Assembly: GCF_001426195.1 (NCBI RefSeq)
Contig: NZ_LMRS01000001.1
Span: 188,501-252,500, forward strand
From: Sphingomonas sp. Leaf339
GTDB taxonomy: Bacteria; Pseudomonadota; Alphaproteobacteria; Sphingomonadales; Sphingomonadaceae
Length of the DNA: 64,000 nucleotides
Reading direction: 5' to 3'
Shown here: positions 24,640-34,454 of the stretch, one piece after another
Layout: every line of letters starts with the position of its first letter
Numbering within the stretch: the stretch's first letter is position 1
The notes under the pieces: model-generated
Told to the model about the DNA's origin: nothing
What the model saw: the letters and a program-made list of their open reading frames with translations, nothing else
Database searches by the model: none
Made by a program: the position numbers and the translations under genes

Positions 24640-25386
24640 TTATTGATCCAGCAGGAAACGGACCTGCAGGGTCGCGGTGACATCCTTTTCGCCAGGTGCG
24701 ATTTCGGTCGACATGTCCGCCTTGGCGGCACGGGCCATCAGCATCATCGGCCGTTCGGGGCCACCGCTGTCCTGTCCCGCCTCGGCGATCGAGACAATGC
24801 GAACGACGCGGAGGCCAGCGGCGCGGGCATAGAGTTCGGCGCGCGCGCGGGCGCGCTTCACCGCATCGGCGCGCGCCTCGTCCAGCGCGGCATCCGGCTC
24901 GGCCAGCGACAGGTTCGGTCCGTCGATCTGGTTGGCGCCTTCCTTCACCAACGCATCGAGAATCGCACCCGACCGCGCGACGTCGCGGAAACGGACCGAG
25001 ACGCTGTTTGTCGCCTGATAACCGGTGATGACCGGCGGCTGATTGTCGGCATAACGATATTGCGGCGCCAACTGCACCGTAGCGGTGGCGAGATCGCGCG
25101 GCGCGACGCCGGCCTTGCGCAGCGCGGCCATCACGCGGGCCATGGCGTTCGCATTGTCCGACAATGCCTGCGCGGCGGTGGCACCGGGGGTGACGACGCC
25201 GGCGCGGATCGTGGCGAGATCGGGGACGCGGGTCGTCCGGCCCTCGGCCATCACATCGACCACGGTGCCGCTGGCAGGGATCATCGGCTGAATGCTGGTC
25301 TGCGGGGCCTGCGCGACGGCGACGGTGGTCAATGTAGCGGCTGGCACGGCGGCGAGGGCAATCATGACGGGTAGGGCAAGGCGCAT
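24640..25386 (-). CDS. periplasmic SIMPL domain protein (DUF541)
   Basis: 248 residues with a Sec signal peptide (MRLALPVMIALAAVPAATL, cleavage near AVA-QA) and a SIMPL/DUF541 domain for the remainder (GTVVDVMAEGRTTRVPDLA, the YRYADNQPP loop and a C-terminal VTATLQVRFLL strand). Members include the E. coli oxidative-stress protein YggE and BP26; their biochemical activity is not defined. An AGGAGAAAC ribosome site supports the start. It is divergent from the RND efflux operon. Confidence 0.88.
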   Translation of the reverse strand: MRLALPVMIALAAVPAATLTTVAVAQAPQTSIQPMIPASGTVVDVMAEGRTTRVPDLATIRAGVVTPGATAAQALSDNANAMARVMAALRKAGVAPRDLATATVQLAPQYRYADNQPPVITGYQATNSVSVRFRDVARSGAILDALVKEGANQIDGPNLSLAEPDAALDEARADAVKRARARAELYARAAGLRVVRIVSIAEAGQDSGGPERPMMLMARAAKADMSTEIAPGEKDVTATLQVRFLLDQ

Positions 25387-25517
25387 CGTTGTTTCTCCTG
25401 TTGCCCCGTTGCCATGCCCCGGCCACGATCAACCGGCGATGAACGGACCGAATGACAAGCCAGGTTGCGGGAACCGTTGTTTGCGGGCAGGCAGTGACCG
25501 GCCGTCGGGGAAGGGTC

Positions 25518-25546
25518 TTGAGCCCGGTGACTTATTTCGATAATAC
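25518..25546 (+). promoter_or_regulatory. candidate sigma-70 promoter of the RND efflux operon
   Basis: TTGAGC (25518-25523) followed by TAATAC at 17 bases (25541-25546), or GATAAT at 15 bases (25539-25544). It lies about 50 bases before the adaptor gene, in the 208-base space shared with the divergent SIMPL gene. No obvious operator palindrome or regulator gene is seen. Confidence 0.4.
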
Positions 25547-25594
25547 AGCGCTGACGAGGCGGCCGTGAATAGCCGGGGATGGGATGGCGACGGG

Positions 25595-26800
25595 ATGAAT
25601 TACGAATCAGGCTCTATCGCGCAGGACCGGTTGACCGGCCCCGTGGCGCCGCCTGCTCGTCGTGCGTGGATCATCGCGGCGGTGATTGCGGTCGTGCTGG
25701 CGATCGGTGCGTGGGCGATCTGGGGACGGGGCAACCATTCTGCCGCCACGCCCGGCACCGCTGCCGGGGCCGAGCAATTGCCCAGCGTCACCGTGGTCGT
25801 GCCCGGCCGCAGCACCGTCGACCGTACCATTGCCGCGACCGGTACGCTGGCCGCGCGCCGCGAGATGCCGGTGGGCGTCGCGGGCGAGGGCGGCATGATT
25901 ACGCGCGTGCTGGTCGAACCGGGCCAGTGGGTGAATGCGGGTCAGGTGCTGGCGATGGTCGATCGATCGGTACAGGTGCAGACCGCCGCGGCGCTGGGTG
26001 CGCAGGTGAATGTCGCACGGGCCGACCTGACGCTGGCGCAAGCCGAGCTGGATCGTGCCGCATCGCTGGTCGATCGTGGTTTCATCTCGAAGGCGGATCT
26101 GCAACGCCGCGTCGCGACGCGCGATGCCGCGGCGGCGCGGGTGAAGGTGGCGGGTGCCAGCTATGCCGAATCGCAGGCGCGCAACGGCCGGCTCGATATC
26201 CGCGCGCCGGCTGCCGGGCTGGTCCTGACTCGGCAGGCGGAACCCGGCCAGATCGTCAGTTCGGGCAGCGGCGTGCTGTTCCGCATGGCACAGGGCGGCC
26301 AGATGGAAATGCGCGCGCAGATGAGCGAGGCGGATCTGCAAGGTCTGCGTGTTGGCGCGCGGGCGCAGGTGACGCCGGTCGGCAGCACCCGGACCTTTGC
26401 GGGCGAGGTCTGGCAGGTGTCGCCGGTCATCGATCCGCAGACGCGACAGGGGATCGCGCGGATCGCATTGCGTTATGACCCTGCGCTGCGGCCGGGCGGG
26501 TTTGCCTCAGCGACGGTGAGCGACGCGACGAGCGCGGTGCCGCTGCTGCCAGAGTCGGCAGTGCAGAGCGACGGCCGTGGCAATTACGTATATGTCCTCG
26601 ACGGCCAGAACCGTGCGGAGCGCCGCGACGTGAAGGTCGGTCAGGTCAGCGACGCTGGCGTATCGGTGATCGGCGGACTGGCAGGAAACGAGCGGGTCGT
26701 GCTGGCGGCGGGTGCGTTCCTGTCGCCGGGTCAGAAGGTGAAGCCGGTCCTGCGCGCCGCGGCCCCCGCCGCTGCCACTGCCACTGCGACCAACGGATAA
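25595..26800 (+). CDS. RND efflux periplasmic adaptor (membrane fusion protein)
   Basis: 401 residues that bridge the inner-membrane pump to an outer-membrane channel. A single N-terminal membrane anchor (WIIAAVIAVVLAIGAWAIW) precedes the biotinyl-lipoyl halves (LVEPGQWVNAGQVLAMVD and the LDIRAPAAGLVLTR half), an alpha-hairpin of about 60 residues between them, a beta-barrel domain and a membrane-proximal domain. No lipobox is present, unlike AcrA. ATG at 25595 is preferred over GTG at 25565. The pump gene starts six bases after its stop. Confidence 0.9.
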   Translation: MNYESGSIAQDRLTGPVAPPARRAWIIAAVIAVVLAIGAWAIWGRGNHSAATPGTAAGAEQLPSVTVVVPGRSTVDRTIAATGTLAARREMPVGVAGEGGMITRVLVEPGQWVNAGQVLAMVDRSVQVQTAAALGAQVNVARADLTLAQAELDRAASLVDRGFISKADLQRRVATRDAAAARVKVAGASYAESQARNGRLDIRAPAAGLVLTRQAEPGQIVSSGSGVLFRMAQGGQMEMRAQMSEADLQGLRVGARAQVTPVGSTRTFAGEVWQVSPVIDPQTRQGIARIALRYDPALRPGGFASATVSDATSAVPLLPESAVQSDGRGNYVYVLDGQNRAERRDVKVGQVSDAGVSVIGGLAGNERVVLAAGAFLSPGQKVKPVLRAAAPAAATATATNG

Positions 26801-26806
26801 CAGCCG

Positions 26807-29800
26807 ATGAACTTCCGCAACATCTCCGCCTGGTCGATCCGCAACCCCGTGGTGCCGATCGTGCTGTTCATCGCGCTGACGCTGGCCGGCATCGTCAGCT
26901 TCATGCGCATGGATGTGAACCAGCAGCCGGATATCGATTTCCCGGTCGCCTTCGTCATAATCAGCCAACCGGGCGCGGCACCCAGCGAGCTGGAAACACA
27001 GGTGACCAAGCGCGTCGAGGCGGCGGCGCGGGGCCTGCGCGGGATCGATGAGATACGGTCGACGGTGAAGGAAGGCAATTCGCAAACGATCATCCAGTTG
27101 CAGCTGGGCACCGATATCGACCGGGCGGTGAACGATCTGCGTAATGCGATCACGCAGATCCGCGGTGATTTGCCGGACGGTATCCTGGAGCCGCAGATCG
27201 GCCGTTTCGACACCAGCGACGAGGATATCGCGAATTTCTCTGCGCTGACCACCGATATGACGGTGGAGCAGTTGAGTTGGTATATCGACGATACCGTCAG
27301 CAAGGAATTGCTGTCGGTGCCGGGGCTGGGCGCAGTGGAGCGCAACGGCGGCGTCGCGCGCGAGATCCGGGTCATCCTCGATCCGGTGAAGCTGCAGGCG
27401 CAGGGCCTGACCGCCAACACCGTCAATGCGGCGCTGCGCGCGGTCAATCTCAACGCGACGGGCGGCAAGGCAGAGATCGCCGGGTCCGAGCAATCGGTGC
27501 GCGTGCTGGGCAACGCCAAGAATGCCTATGCACTGGGCCAGACGCAGATTTCACTGGGCAATGGGCGGACGGTTCGGCTGGCGGACATCGCCGATGTGCG
27601 CGATGCGTATGCCGAGCAGAAATCGTCGTCGGCGGTGAATGGCCATCAGGTCGTTTCGTTCAGCTTTACACGGACCAAGGGGTCGTCCGACGTCACCGTA
27701 TATAATGAGGCGGTGAAGAGGCTGGACGCGCTGGCGAAGCGCAATCCGTCGGTGCAGTTCAAGCTGCTGTCGACCAGCGTCACCTATACCGAACACGAAT
27801 ATGAGAACGCGATCGGATCGATGATCGAAGGCGCGGTGCTCGCGGTGATCGTGGTCTTCCTGTTCCTGCGCGACTGGCGCGCGACCTTCATCTCGGCATT
27901 GGCGATCCCGCTGTCGGCGATCCCGACCTTCTGGTTCATGGACCTGCTGGGGTTCAGCCTGAACAACATGACGCTGCTGGCGCTGAGCCTGGTGGCGGGC
28001 GTGCTGGTGGACGATGCGATCGTCGAGATCGAGAATATCGTCCGGCACATGCGGATGGGCAAGAACGCGTATCAGGCATCGATCGACGCCGCCGACGAGA
28101 TCGGGCTGGCGGTGCTGGCGACCACGATGTCGATCGTCGCGGTATTCCTGCCGGTTGCGTTGATGCCGGGCGTGTCGGGGCAGTTCTTCAAGAATTTCGG
28201 CCTGACCGTCGTCGCGGCAGTGCTGATGAGTCTCGCCGTCGCGCGGCTTATCACGCCGATGATCGCCGCCTATTTCCTGAAGGCGGGTGGGCATGAACCG
28301 ACAGAGGATGGCCCGGTGATGAGCCGATACGTCGCGCTGTTGCGCTGGTCGCTCGACCAGACACGGCAGCGGCGGCTGTCGGCGCAGGGTGGCTGGCGGC
28401 GGCTGGTGTCGCACTTCGTCGATCACCGGGTGTGGATCATGGGTATCAGCGTCCTCGCGCTGATCGCCACCGTCGCGATCTTCATGGTGTTGCCGCAGGA
28501 ATTCCAGCCGCAACGCGATAATGATCGCAGCACCGTACAGGTCGAATTGCCGCCGGGATCGACGCTGGAGCAGACGCAGGCGGTGGTCAGCCGTGTGGCG
28601 GGCATCCTGTCGGATCAGAAGCCGATCGTTACCTCCGTCTATCAGCGCGCGTTTGTGGGCAACGGCCGGGTCACCGCGACGCTGGCGGACGATCGCGACC
28701 GGACCAGCGTGGAATTCGAACGCGCGCTGACGCCGACGCTGTCGGCGATCCCCGATGCGCGGGTGTCGTTCCAGAACCAGAATGGCTGGGGCGGGCCGAG
28801 CCGCGATATCCAGATCACGCTGGGCAGCGACGACCCTGTGCTGTTGCAACAGACGGCGGACAAGATCGTCGAACAGATGAGCCATCTGCCGATCTTGCGC
28901 GCGCCGCGCACCGCGGGTGGCCTGCAACGGCCCGAGATCGTGATCCGGCCGCGAATGGACTTGGCCGCCGATCTGGGCGTGACGACCAGCGCGCTGTCGA
29001 ACGCGATCCGGGTGGCGACGCTGGGTGACATCGATCAGAACAGTGCCCGCTTTTCGCTCAATGACCGCCAGATTCCGATCCGCGTCGCGCTGGCGGAAAG
29101 CGCGCGCGAAAAGCTGTCGAGCATCGAGAACTTGCCAGTCAGCACGTCAAACGGCGGATCGGTGCCGCTTAAGGTCGTCGCCGATATCGGCTTCGGCGCC
29201 GGGCCGACCCAAATCGACCGCATCGCGCAGCAACGCCAGCTGACGATCGGCGCCGATCTGGCGCCCGGCATCATCGAGGGCGACGCGATGAAGCAGATCC
29301 TCGCATTGCCGGCGGTCACGTCGATGCCGATCGGGGTCAGCCGGCTGTCGGTCGGCCAGTCCAAGGCGCAGGCGGAACTGGTAACGAACATCATCCTGGC
29401 CGTCACCTCGGGCTTCTTCCTGCTCTTTGCGGTGCTGGTGCTGCTGTATCGCCGGTTCCTGCCGCCGTTCGTCAATCTGGGGTCGCTGTTCCTGGCGCCG
29501 CTGGGCGCGTGTCTCGCTCTGTGGATCGCGGGCATGTCGGTGTCGCTGCCGGTCTATATCGGTCTGCTGATGCTGCTGGGCATCGTCGCCAAGAACTCGA
29601 TCCTGCTGGTCGATTTCGCGCTGGAGGAGATGAGCCACGGCGTGCCGAAGTTCGAGGCGATCGTCGATGCCGGGCACAAGCGCGCGCTGCCGATCGTGAT
29701 GACGACGGTGGCGATGGTCGCGGGCATGGTGCCGACCGCGCTGTCGTTGACTGGTGACGGATCGTTCCGCGCGCCGATGAGCGTGACGGTGATCGGCGGT

Positions 29801-30031
29801 CTGGTCCTGTCGACGCTGTTGACGCTGTTGATCGTGCCGGCCGGGTTCAGCCTGGCGGTGGGTGTCGAGACGCGGCTGGGCAGTCGGCTTGGTCGTCGCC
29901 TGCTGACGTTCCGGCCTGGCGATGACGGCGCCGAGGTGATCGGTGTGGCCGGGCCGGCTCGTGGCCCGCGTCTGGGGGTCAGGCCGGGGTCGATCGGGTA
30001 TCGTGAGGACGGCCCGCATCCCGCGGAATGA
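26807..30031 (+). CDS. RND efflux pump inner-membrane permease (HAE1/AcrB-like)
   Basis: A 1074-residue proton-driven exporter with the typical twelve-span plan and two large periplasmic loops. The proton relay is intact: Asp402-Asp403 in TM4 (VAGVLVDDAIVEIENIV) and the TM10 lysine in LLGIVAKNSILLVDFA. The closest relatives by sequence feel are pumps of the MexF/MdtB/AcrB broad group; substrate is unknown. It begins six bases after the adaptor. No outer-membrane channel gene is present, so the complex must recruit one encoded elsewhere. A GC-rich 16-base palindrome follows the gene. Confidence 0.93.
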   Translation: MNFRNISAWSIRNPVVPIVLFIALTLAGIVSFMRMDVNQQPDIDFPVAFVIISQPGAAPSELETQVTKRVEAAARGLRGIDEIRSTVKEGNSQTIIQLQLGTDIDRAVNDLRNAITQIRGDLPDGILEPQIGRFDTSDEDIANFSALTTDMTVEQLSWYIDDTVSKELLSVPGLGAVERNGGVAREIRVILDPVKLQAQGLTANTVNAALRAVNLNATGGKAEIAGSEQSVRVLGNAKNAYALGQTQISLGNGRTVRLADIADVRDAYAEQKSSSAVNGHQVVSFSFTRTKGSSDVTVYNEAVKRLDALAKRNPSVQFKLLSTSVTYTEHEYENAIGSMIEGAVLAVIVVFLFLRDWRATFISALAIPLSAIPTFWFMDLLGFSLNNMTLLALSLVAGVLVDDAIVEIENIVRHMRMGKNAYQASIDAADEIGLAVLATTMSIVAVFLPVALMPGVSGQFFKNFGLTVVAAVLMSLAVARLITPMIAAYFLKAGGHEPTEDGPVMSRYVALLRWSLDQTRQRRLSAQGGWRRLVSHFVDHRVWIMGISVLALIATVAIFMVLPQEFQPQRDNDRSTVQVELPPGSTLEQTQAVVSRVAGILSDQKPIVTSVYQRAFVGNGRVTATLADDRDRTSVEFERALTPTLSAIPDARVSFQNQNGWGGPSRDIQITLGSDDPVLLQQTADKIVEQMSHLPILRAPRTAGGLQRPEIVIRPRMDLAADLGVTTSALSNAIRVATLGDIDQNSARFSLNDRQIPIRVALAESAREKLSSIENLPVSTSNGGSVPLKVVADIGFGAGPTQIDRIAQQRQLTIGADLAPGIIEGDAMKQILALPAVTSMPIGVSRLSVGQSKAQAELVTNIILAVTSGFFLLFAVLVLLYRRFLPPFVNLGSLFLAPLGACLALWIAGMSVSLPVYIGLLMLLGIVAKNSILLVDFALEEMSHGVPKFEAIVDAGHKRALPIVMTTVAMVAGMVPTALSLTGDGSFRAPMSVTVIGGLVLSTLLTLLIVPAGFSLAVGVETRLGSRLGRRLLTFRPGDDGAEVIGVAGPARGPRLGVRPGSIGYREDGPHPAE

Positions 30032-30055
30032 TGCGCCCGTGGCAAATTCGGGCCG

Positions 30056-30071
30056 GCCGCGGCGCCGCGGC
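30056..30071. repeat. perfect GC palindrome GCCGCGGC x2
   Basis: GCCGCGGCGCCGCGGC is a 16-base perfect palindrome 24 bases after the RND pump stop. It could form a stable hairpin that ends the efflux transcript, but no T-run follows. Confidence 0.4.
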
Positions 30072-30107
30072 ATGAACCATCCGCGCGCTCGGTCATTGTT
30101 CTAGTCG

Positions 30108-31370
30108 ATGAACATGGCCAGCGCGCGTATGATGGATGCCCCACCGGCCGGTCTGGTGAGAATGCGGCTGGTCGCGACCGTGTTGCTGGTGGTGATGGCG
30201 GCGGTATTCCTCGTCAGTCGCCTGCTGGTCGGTGAGTATCCCGCATGGGGCTTCGTCCGCGCCTTTGCCGAGGCAGCGATGGTCGGCGGGCTGGCCGACT
30301 GGTTCGCGGTCACGGCGCTTTTCCGGCATCCGCTGGGCCTGCCGATCCCCCACACCGCGATCGTACCGCGCAACAAGGATCGGATCGGCGACACGCTGGC
30401 GCAGTTCCTGCGGACAAACTTCCTGATCCCGCGCGTCGTGGCACGGCGGATGCGACGGCTGGACGTGGCGGGTGCGGTGGCGCGCTGGCTGACCGATCCA
30501 CCCGAGGGCGCTGGTGGTCGCTTCCGGCAGGGTGCGTCAAAGCTGGTGGCGCAGGTTCTCGAATCGCTCGATCCGGCACGGCTGGGCGGCATGGTGAAGG
30601 CGGCGGCGGTCAATCGTCTGCGCGAGGCGGAAGTGTCGCCGATCGCGGGACAATTGCTCAAGGCGACGATGGCGCAGGGTCGGCACAAGCCGGTTCTCGA
30701 CGCCGGTATTCGTTGGGCGGCCGATGCGCTGGCGAGCAACGACGCGTTGATGCGCCAGATGGTCCACGAGCGCGCTGGCGCCCTGTTGCGCTGGACCGGG
30801 CTGGACGAGACGCTGGCGGACAAGCTGATCGGCGGGCTCGACAAGCTGCTGATCGACATGGCGGAAAATCCGGAGCATCCGCTGCGGTTGAAGGCCGAAG
30901 AGGGGCTGGATCGCCTTGCCTGGGATCTGCAATATGATCCGGCGATGCGCGCGCGGGTGGAACGGGTAAAGGAAGAATTGATCGCCAACCCGGCAATGGC
31001 GCAGTGGCTGGACGGGTTGTGGGAACAGGCGCGGACCGCCTTGCTCAGCATCGCGCGCGATCCAGAGGCGGCGATGGCCGGGCGGCTGGGTGAGGTCTTA
31101 CATCAATTGGGTGCAACGCTGCGTCAGGATCGACGGCTGGCGACGACGATCAACCGATTCGTCCGCCGCGCCGTGGTGGGTATCGCGGCGGATTATGGCG
31201 ACGGCATCGTGCGGCTGGTGTCGGAAACGGTGCGCGGTTGGGATGCGCGGACGATCACTGGCCGATTGGAAAACGCGGTCGGCCGCGATCTGCAATATAT
31301 CCGGATCAACGGCACGCTGGTTGGCGGTCTGGTCGGGTTAATCATCCATCTCGTCGACAAGTTGTTGTGA
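30108..31370 (+). CDS. DUF445 family membrane protein
   Basis: 420 residues with a membrane segment near the N-terminus (LVATVLLVVMAAVFLVSRLL), the DUF445 signature AFAEAAMVGGLADWFAVTALFR, a long helical cytoplasmic or periplasmic region with repeated Arg/Leu-rich helices, and a second hydrophobic helix at the very C-terminus (VGGLVGLIIHLVDKLL). Family function is unknown; YjiN of E. coli is a member. Starts at 30108 and 30129 are both possible. It precedes the Mla operon by 88 bases in the same direction. Confidence 0.88.
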   Translation: MNMASARMMDAPPAGLVRMRLVATVLLVVMAAVFLVSRLLVGEYPAWGFVRAFAEAAMVGGLADWFAVTALFRHPLGLPIPHTAIVPRNKDRIGDTLAQFLRTNFLIPRVVARRMRRLDVAGAVARWLTDPPEGAGGRFRQGASKLVAQVLESLDPARLGGMVKAAAVNRLREAEVSPIAGQLLKATMAQGRHKPVLDAGIRWAADALASNDALMRQMVHERAGALLRWTGLDETLADKLIGGLDKLLIDMAENPEHPLRLKAEEGLDRLAWDLQYDPAMRARVERVKEELIANPAMAQWLDGLWEQARTALLSIARDPEAAMAGRLGEVLHQLGATLRQDRRLATTINRFVRRAVVGIAADYGDGIVRLVSETVRGWDARTITGRLENAVGRDLQYIRINGTLVGGLVGLIIHLVDKLL

Positions 31371-31458
31371 TCGGACGCATCGATCCGCTCATCAAGCGGT
31401 TCGCCGCGATGCAGTACCGGCTTGCCGTGGCGAATACTTTCCCGCAGAGAGGCGATTG

Positions 31459-32556
31459 ATGACCGCCGCTGCAGACTTCCGCGAAGACGGCGACACGGTT
31501 CGCTTTTCCGGCGACCTGTCGCTGGCGCGACTTGGAACGTTGCCGGATCGACTGGAACGGGTCGATGGCAAGGTGGACCGGGTGGATCTGTCTGACGTCG
31601 ATCGGATGGACACGGTCGGCGCCTGGATCGTGCACCGCTTCGCTGCCCGTCATGATGCGCCGGTCGAAGGACTGAGCGACGATGCGCGGCAGTTGTTCGA
31701 TCAGGTGGTCGGGTCCGATCAGCATGTCGCACTGCGCCCGTCGCAGGCCAGTGGCTTCACCCGCGTGCTGGGCGAGATCGGTGATGCGGTCGTCTTGACC
31801 GGGCGCACGCTGCTGGGGCTACTCGGTTTTCTCGGCGCCACGACGCTGGCGTTCGGATCGGTCATCCGCCATCCGCGCCGCTTTCGCTTCAACGCGGTCT
31901 TGCATGAATTCGAGACGGTCGGCGTTGCGTCGCTGGGCATTATCGGCCTGATGAGCTTCCTGATCGGCATCGTCATCGCGCAGCAGGGCGCGGTACAGTT
32001 GCGCCAGTTCGGGGCCGAGGTGTTCACGATCAATCTGGTCGGGCGGCTGACGCTACGCGAGCTGGGCGTGCTGATGACTGCGATCATGGTAGCGGGCCGT
32101 TCGGGCTCTGCCTTTGCGGCGCAGCTGGGGACGATGAAGCTGACCGAAGAGATCGACGCGATGCGGACGATCGGCGTGTCGCCGATGGAGGCACTGGTGC
32201 TGCCGCGCACGCTGGCGGCGATCATGCTGATGCCGCTGCTGGGTTTCTATGCCTCGCTGATCGCGATCATCGGTGGCGGCCTTCTGGCGTGGATCTCGCT
32301 CGGCATTCCGCCGGTCACGTTCATCAGTCGTATCCGTGAAGTGGTGCCGATCACCGATCTGTATGTCGGCCTGATCAAGGCCCCGGTGTTCGGCGCAATC
32401 ATCGCGATCGCCGGGTGTTTCCAAGGGATGCAGGTCGAGGCGGATGCGGAGCAGGTCGGTCTGCGCACGACGTCGGCGGTGGTGCAGGGCATCTTCCTGG
32501 TGATCGTGCTCGACGCGTTCTTTGCGGTGTTCTTCACATGGGTGGGGTGGAACTGA
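31459..32556 (+). CDS. mlaE: MlaE-type ABC transporter permease with fused STAS domain
   Basis: Permease of a phospholipid/MCE transport system. Residues about 1-95 form a STAS-like domain (DGDTVRFSGDLSLARL, VDLSDVDRMDTVGAW) that in E. coli is the separate protein MlaB; the rest is the MlaE fold with five to six membrane helices (VAGRSGSAFAAQLGTMKLTEEIDA is the hallmark, shortened here to GRSGSAFAAQLGTMK). The fusion is common in alphaproteobacteria. ATG at 31459 is chosen over the TTG three bases earlier. The stop shares a base with the ATPase start (TGATG). Confidence 0.93.
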   Translation: MTAAADFREDGDTVRFSGDLSLARLGTLPDRLERVDGKVDRVDLSDVDRMDTVGAWIVHRFAARHDAPVEGLSDDARQLFDQVVGSDQHVALRPSQASGFTRVLGEIGDAVVLTGRTLLGLLGFLGATTLAFGSVIRHPRRFRFNAVLHEFETVGVASLGIIGLMSFLIGIVIAQQGAVQLRQFGAEVFTINLVGRLTLRELGVLMTAIMVAGRSGSAFAAQLGTMKLTEEIDAMRTIGVSPMEALVLPRTLAAIMLMPLLGFYASLIAIIGGGLLAWISLGIPPVTFISRIREVVPITDLYVGLIKAPVFGAIIAIAGCFQGMQVEADAEQVGLRTTSAVVQGIFLVIVLDAFFAVFFTWVGWN

Positions 32557-33485
32557 TGCCCCATGACCGCAACCAGCAGCGTGACGACGTCATCATCGAC
32601 GTGAAGGGTCTGCGAAACAGCTTCGGCGAATCGTCGGTTGTCCATGACAATCTTGACCTGCAAGTGCGCCGTGGCGAAATTCTTGGCGTCGTTGGTGGTT
32701 CGGGCACGGGCAAATCGGTGCTGATGCGATCGATCATCGGCCTCCAGACCCCCGACAAAGGTGAGATCACCGTGTTCGGCGAGCCGACGATCGGCCGCGA
32801 CGAGACCGAGGCGACGGACATCCGCAAGCGCTGGGGCGTGCTGTTCCAGGGCGGCGCGCTGTTTTCGACGCTGACGGTGGCCGAGAATGTGCAGGTGCCG
32901 CTGCGCGAATTCTACGGCACGCTGCCTCGTTCGCTGCTCGATGAGATCGCGTCGTACAAGGTCGTGATGACCGGGTTGCCCGCGGATGCCGGGCCGAAAT
33001 ACCCGGCCGAACTGTCCGGCGGCATGAAGAAGCGGGCCGGTCTGGCGCGGGCACTGGCGCTCGACCCGGAGCTGCTGTTTCTCGACGAGCCGACGGCGGG
33101 GCTGGACCCGATCGGCGCATCGGCGTTCGACGAACTGATCCGCTCGCTCAGCCGGACGTTGGGGCTGACGGTGTTCCTCATCACGCACGATCTCGATACC
33201 CTGTATGCGATCTGCGACCGGGTGGCGGTGCTGGCGGAAAAGCGGGTGATTGCAGTCGGTACGATCGATGAATTGCTGGCCACGGACCATCCGTGGATCC
33301 AGGAATATTTCAAGGGTCCGCGCGGTCGTGCGGCGGCCTCTACGCAGGAAATGCATGGGGCCGAGGTCGAGGCGAGCCGCCATCCGACCGAGGTCGAGGC
33401 AAGCCGCACCGGCGAACGATCGCAGGGCGGACAGGCAGATAACAACGCCCGTGGGGCGACCCACGAGGCAACAGGAACAGGCTGA
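32556..33485 (+). CDS. mlaF: MlaF-type ABC transporter ATP-binding protein
   Basis: Cytoplasmic ATPase that powers MlaE. Walker A is GGSGTGKS at residues 47-54, followed by the Q-loop (LFQGGALF), the signature ELSGGMKKRAGLARAL, Walker B ELLFLDEPTAGLDP and the H-loop LITHDLDT. At 309 residues it is about 40 longer than E. coli MlaF; the extra C-terminus contains a near-perfect tandem 27-base repeat that encodes EVEASR twice (33363-33407) and is predicted to be disordered. Both ends overlap neighbours by one base. Confidence 0.95.
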   Translation: MPHDRNQQRDDVIIDVKGLRNSFGESSVVHDNLDLQVRRGEILGVVGGSGTGKSVLMRSIIGLQTPDKGEITVFGEPTIGRDETEATDIRKRWGVLFQGGALFSTLTVAENVQVPLREFYGTLPRSLLDEIASYKVVMTGLPADAGPKYPAELSGGMKKRAGLARALALDPELLFLDEPTAGLDPIGASAFDELIRSLSRTLGLTVFLITHDLDTLYAICDRVAVLAEKRVIAVGTIDELLATDHPWIQEYFKGPRGRAAASTQEMHGAEVEASRHPTEVEASRTGERSQGGQADNNARGATHEATGTG

Positions 33486-34447
33486 TGGAAACCCGTTCGA
33501 ACCATGTTCTGGTCGGTGCCGTCGTGCTGATCCTTCTGGCGGTGCTGGCGCTGTTCACCGTGTGGATCGCGCGCGTCGGTGGCGCCGAAGAGAAGGAATA
33601 CGACATTTTCTTCCGCCAGTCGGTGGATGGGTTGGCGCGCGGATCGGTCGTTACCTATTCGGGCGTTCCGTCGGGGCAGGTGAAGCAGATCGTGTTGTGG
33701 GCCAACGACCCGCAGTTCGTGCGCGTCCGCATCAGCGTGAACGACGATACGCCCGTTCTGCAAGGAACGACGGCGACCGTGATTGGTAGCTTCACCGGCA
33801 CCAGCACGGTATCGCTGGACGGCGCGCGCAAGGGTGCTGCCCCGATCGTCTGCCCGGAGCCGCCGAACCCGACGGTGTGCCCCTATGGTGTACCGGTAAT
33901 TGCCACCAAGCAGGGCGGCATTGGCGCGATCCTGAATTCGGCGCCACAGTTGCTGGAACGTCTGTCGACGTTGACCGAGCGGCTGACCGGGTTGCTGACC
34001 GATCGTAATCAGGCGTCGATCGCGGGTATTCTGGAAAACACCAACCGGCTGACCGATGCGCTGGCCGATCGTGGGCCGGAGATCGCGGCGACGCTGGCCC
34101 AGACGCGGATCGCGATTCAGCAGGCGGGTGAGGCATCCAAGCAGATCGGTGCGCTGGCGGAGACGACCAACGGCGTGCTGGCGAACGATATCCATCCGAC
34201 GATCCAGAACCTGAACGGCGCGATCGCGGCGGCGCAGAAGTCGGCAGAGACGCTGAATGCAGCAATCGGCGATGCGCGGCCGGGCCTGCAGACGTTCTCG
34301 CGCCAGACGATCCCGGAGGCGAACCGGCTGGTGCGCGATCTGCGGGTGACGGCGGCGGCACTGTCGTCGGTGGCGGAAAAGGTCGATCAGGGCGGCGCAA
34401 GCTCGCTGATCGGGCAGCAGAAGCTGCCGGACTACAAGGGTAAGTGA
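33485..34447 (+). CDS. mlaD: MlaD/MCE-domain lipid-transport protein
   Basis: Periplasmic substrate-binding component anchored by one N-terminal helix (VLVGAVVLILLAVLALFTVWI). The MCE domain spans about 35-125 (YDIFFRQSVDGLARGSVVTY, GIPSGQV-like GVPSGQVKQI) and is followed by a long helical tail (about 150-310) rich in Ala, Gln and Leu, typical of alphaproteobacterial MlaD that is longer than the 183-residue E. coli protein. A CPEPPNPTVC pair of cysteines near residues 123-132 could form a disulphide. The start overlaps the ATPase stop by one base. Confidence 0.93.
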   Translation: METRSNHVLVGAVVLILLAVLALFTVWIARVGGAEEKEYDIFFRQSVDGLARGSVVTYSGVPSGQVKQIVLWANDPQFVRVRISVNDDTPVLQGTTATVIGSFTGTSTVSLDGARKGAAPIVCPEPPNPTVCPYGVPVIATKQGGIGAILNSAPQLLERLSTLTERLTGLLTDRNQASIAGILENTNRLTDALADRGPEIAATLAQTRIAIQQAGEASKQIGALAETTNGVLANDIHPTIQNLNGAIAAAQKSAETLNAAIGDARPGLQTFSRQTIPEANRLVRDLRVTAAALSSVAEKVDQGGASSLIGQQKLPDYKGK

Positions 34448-34454
34448 GGGCATC

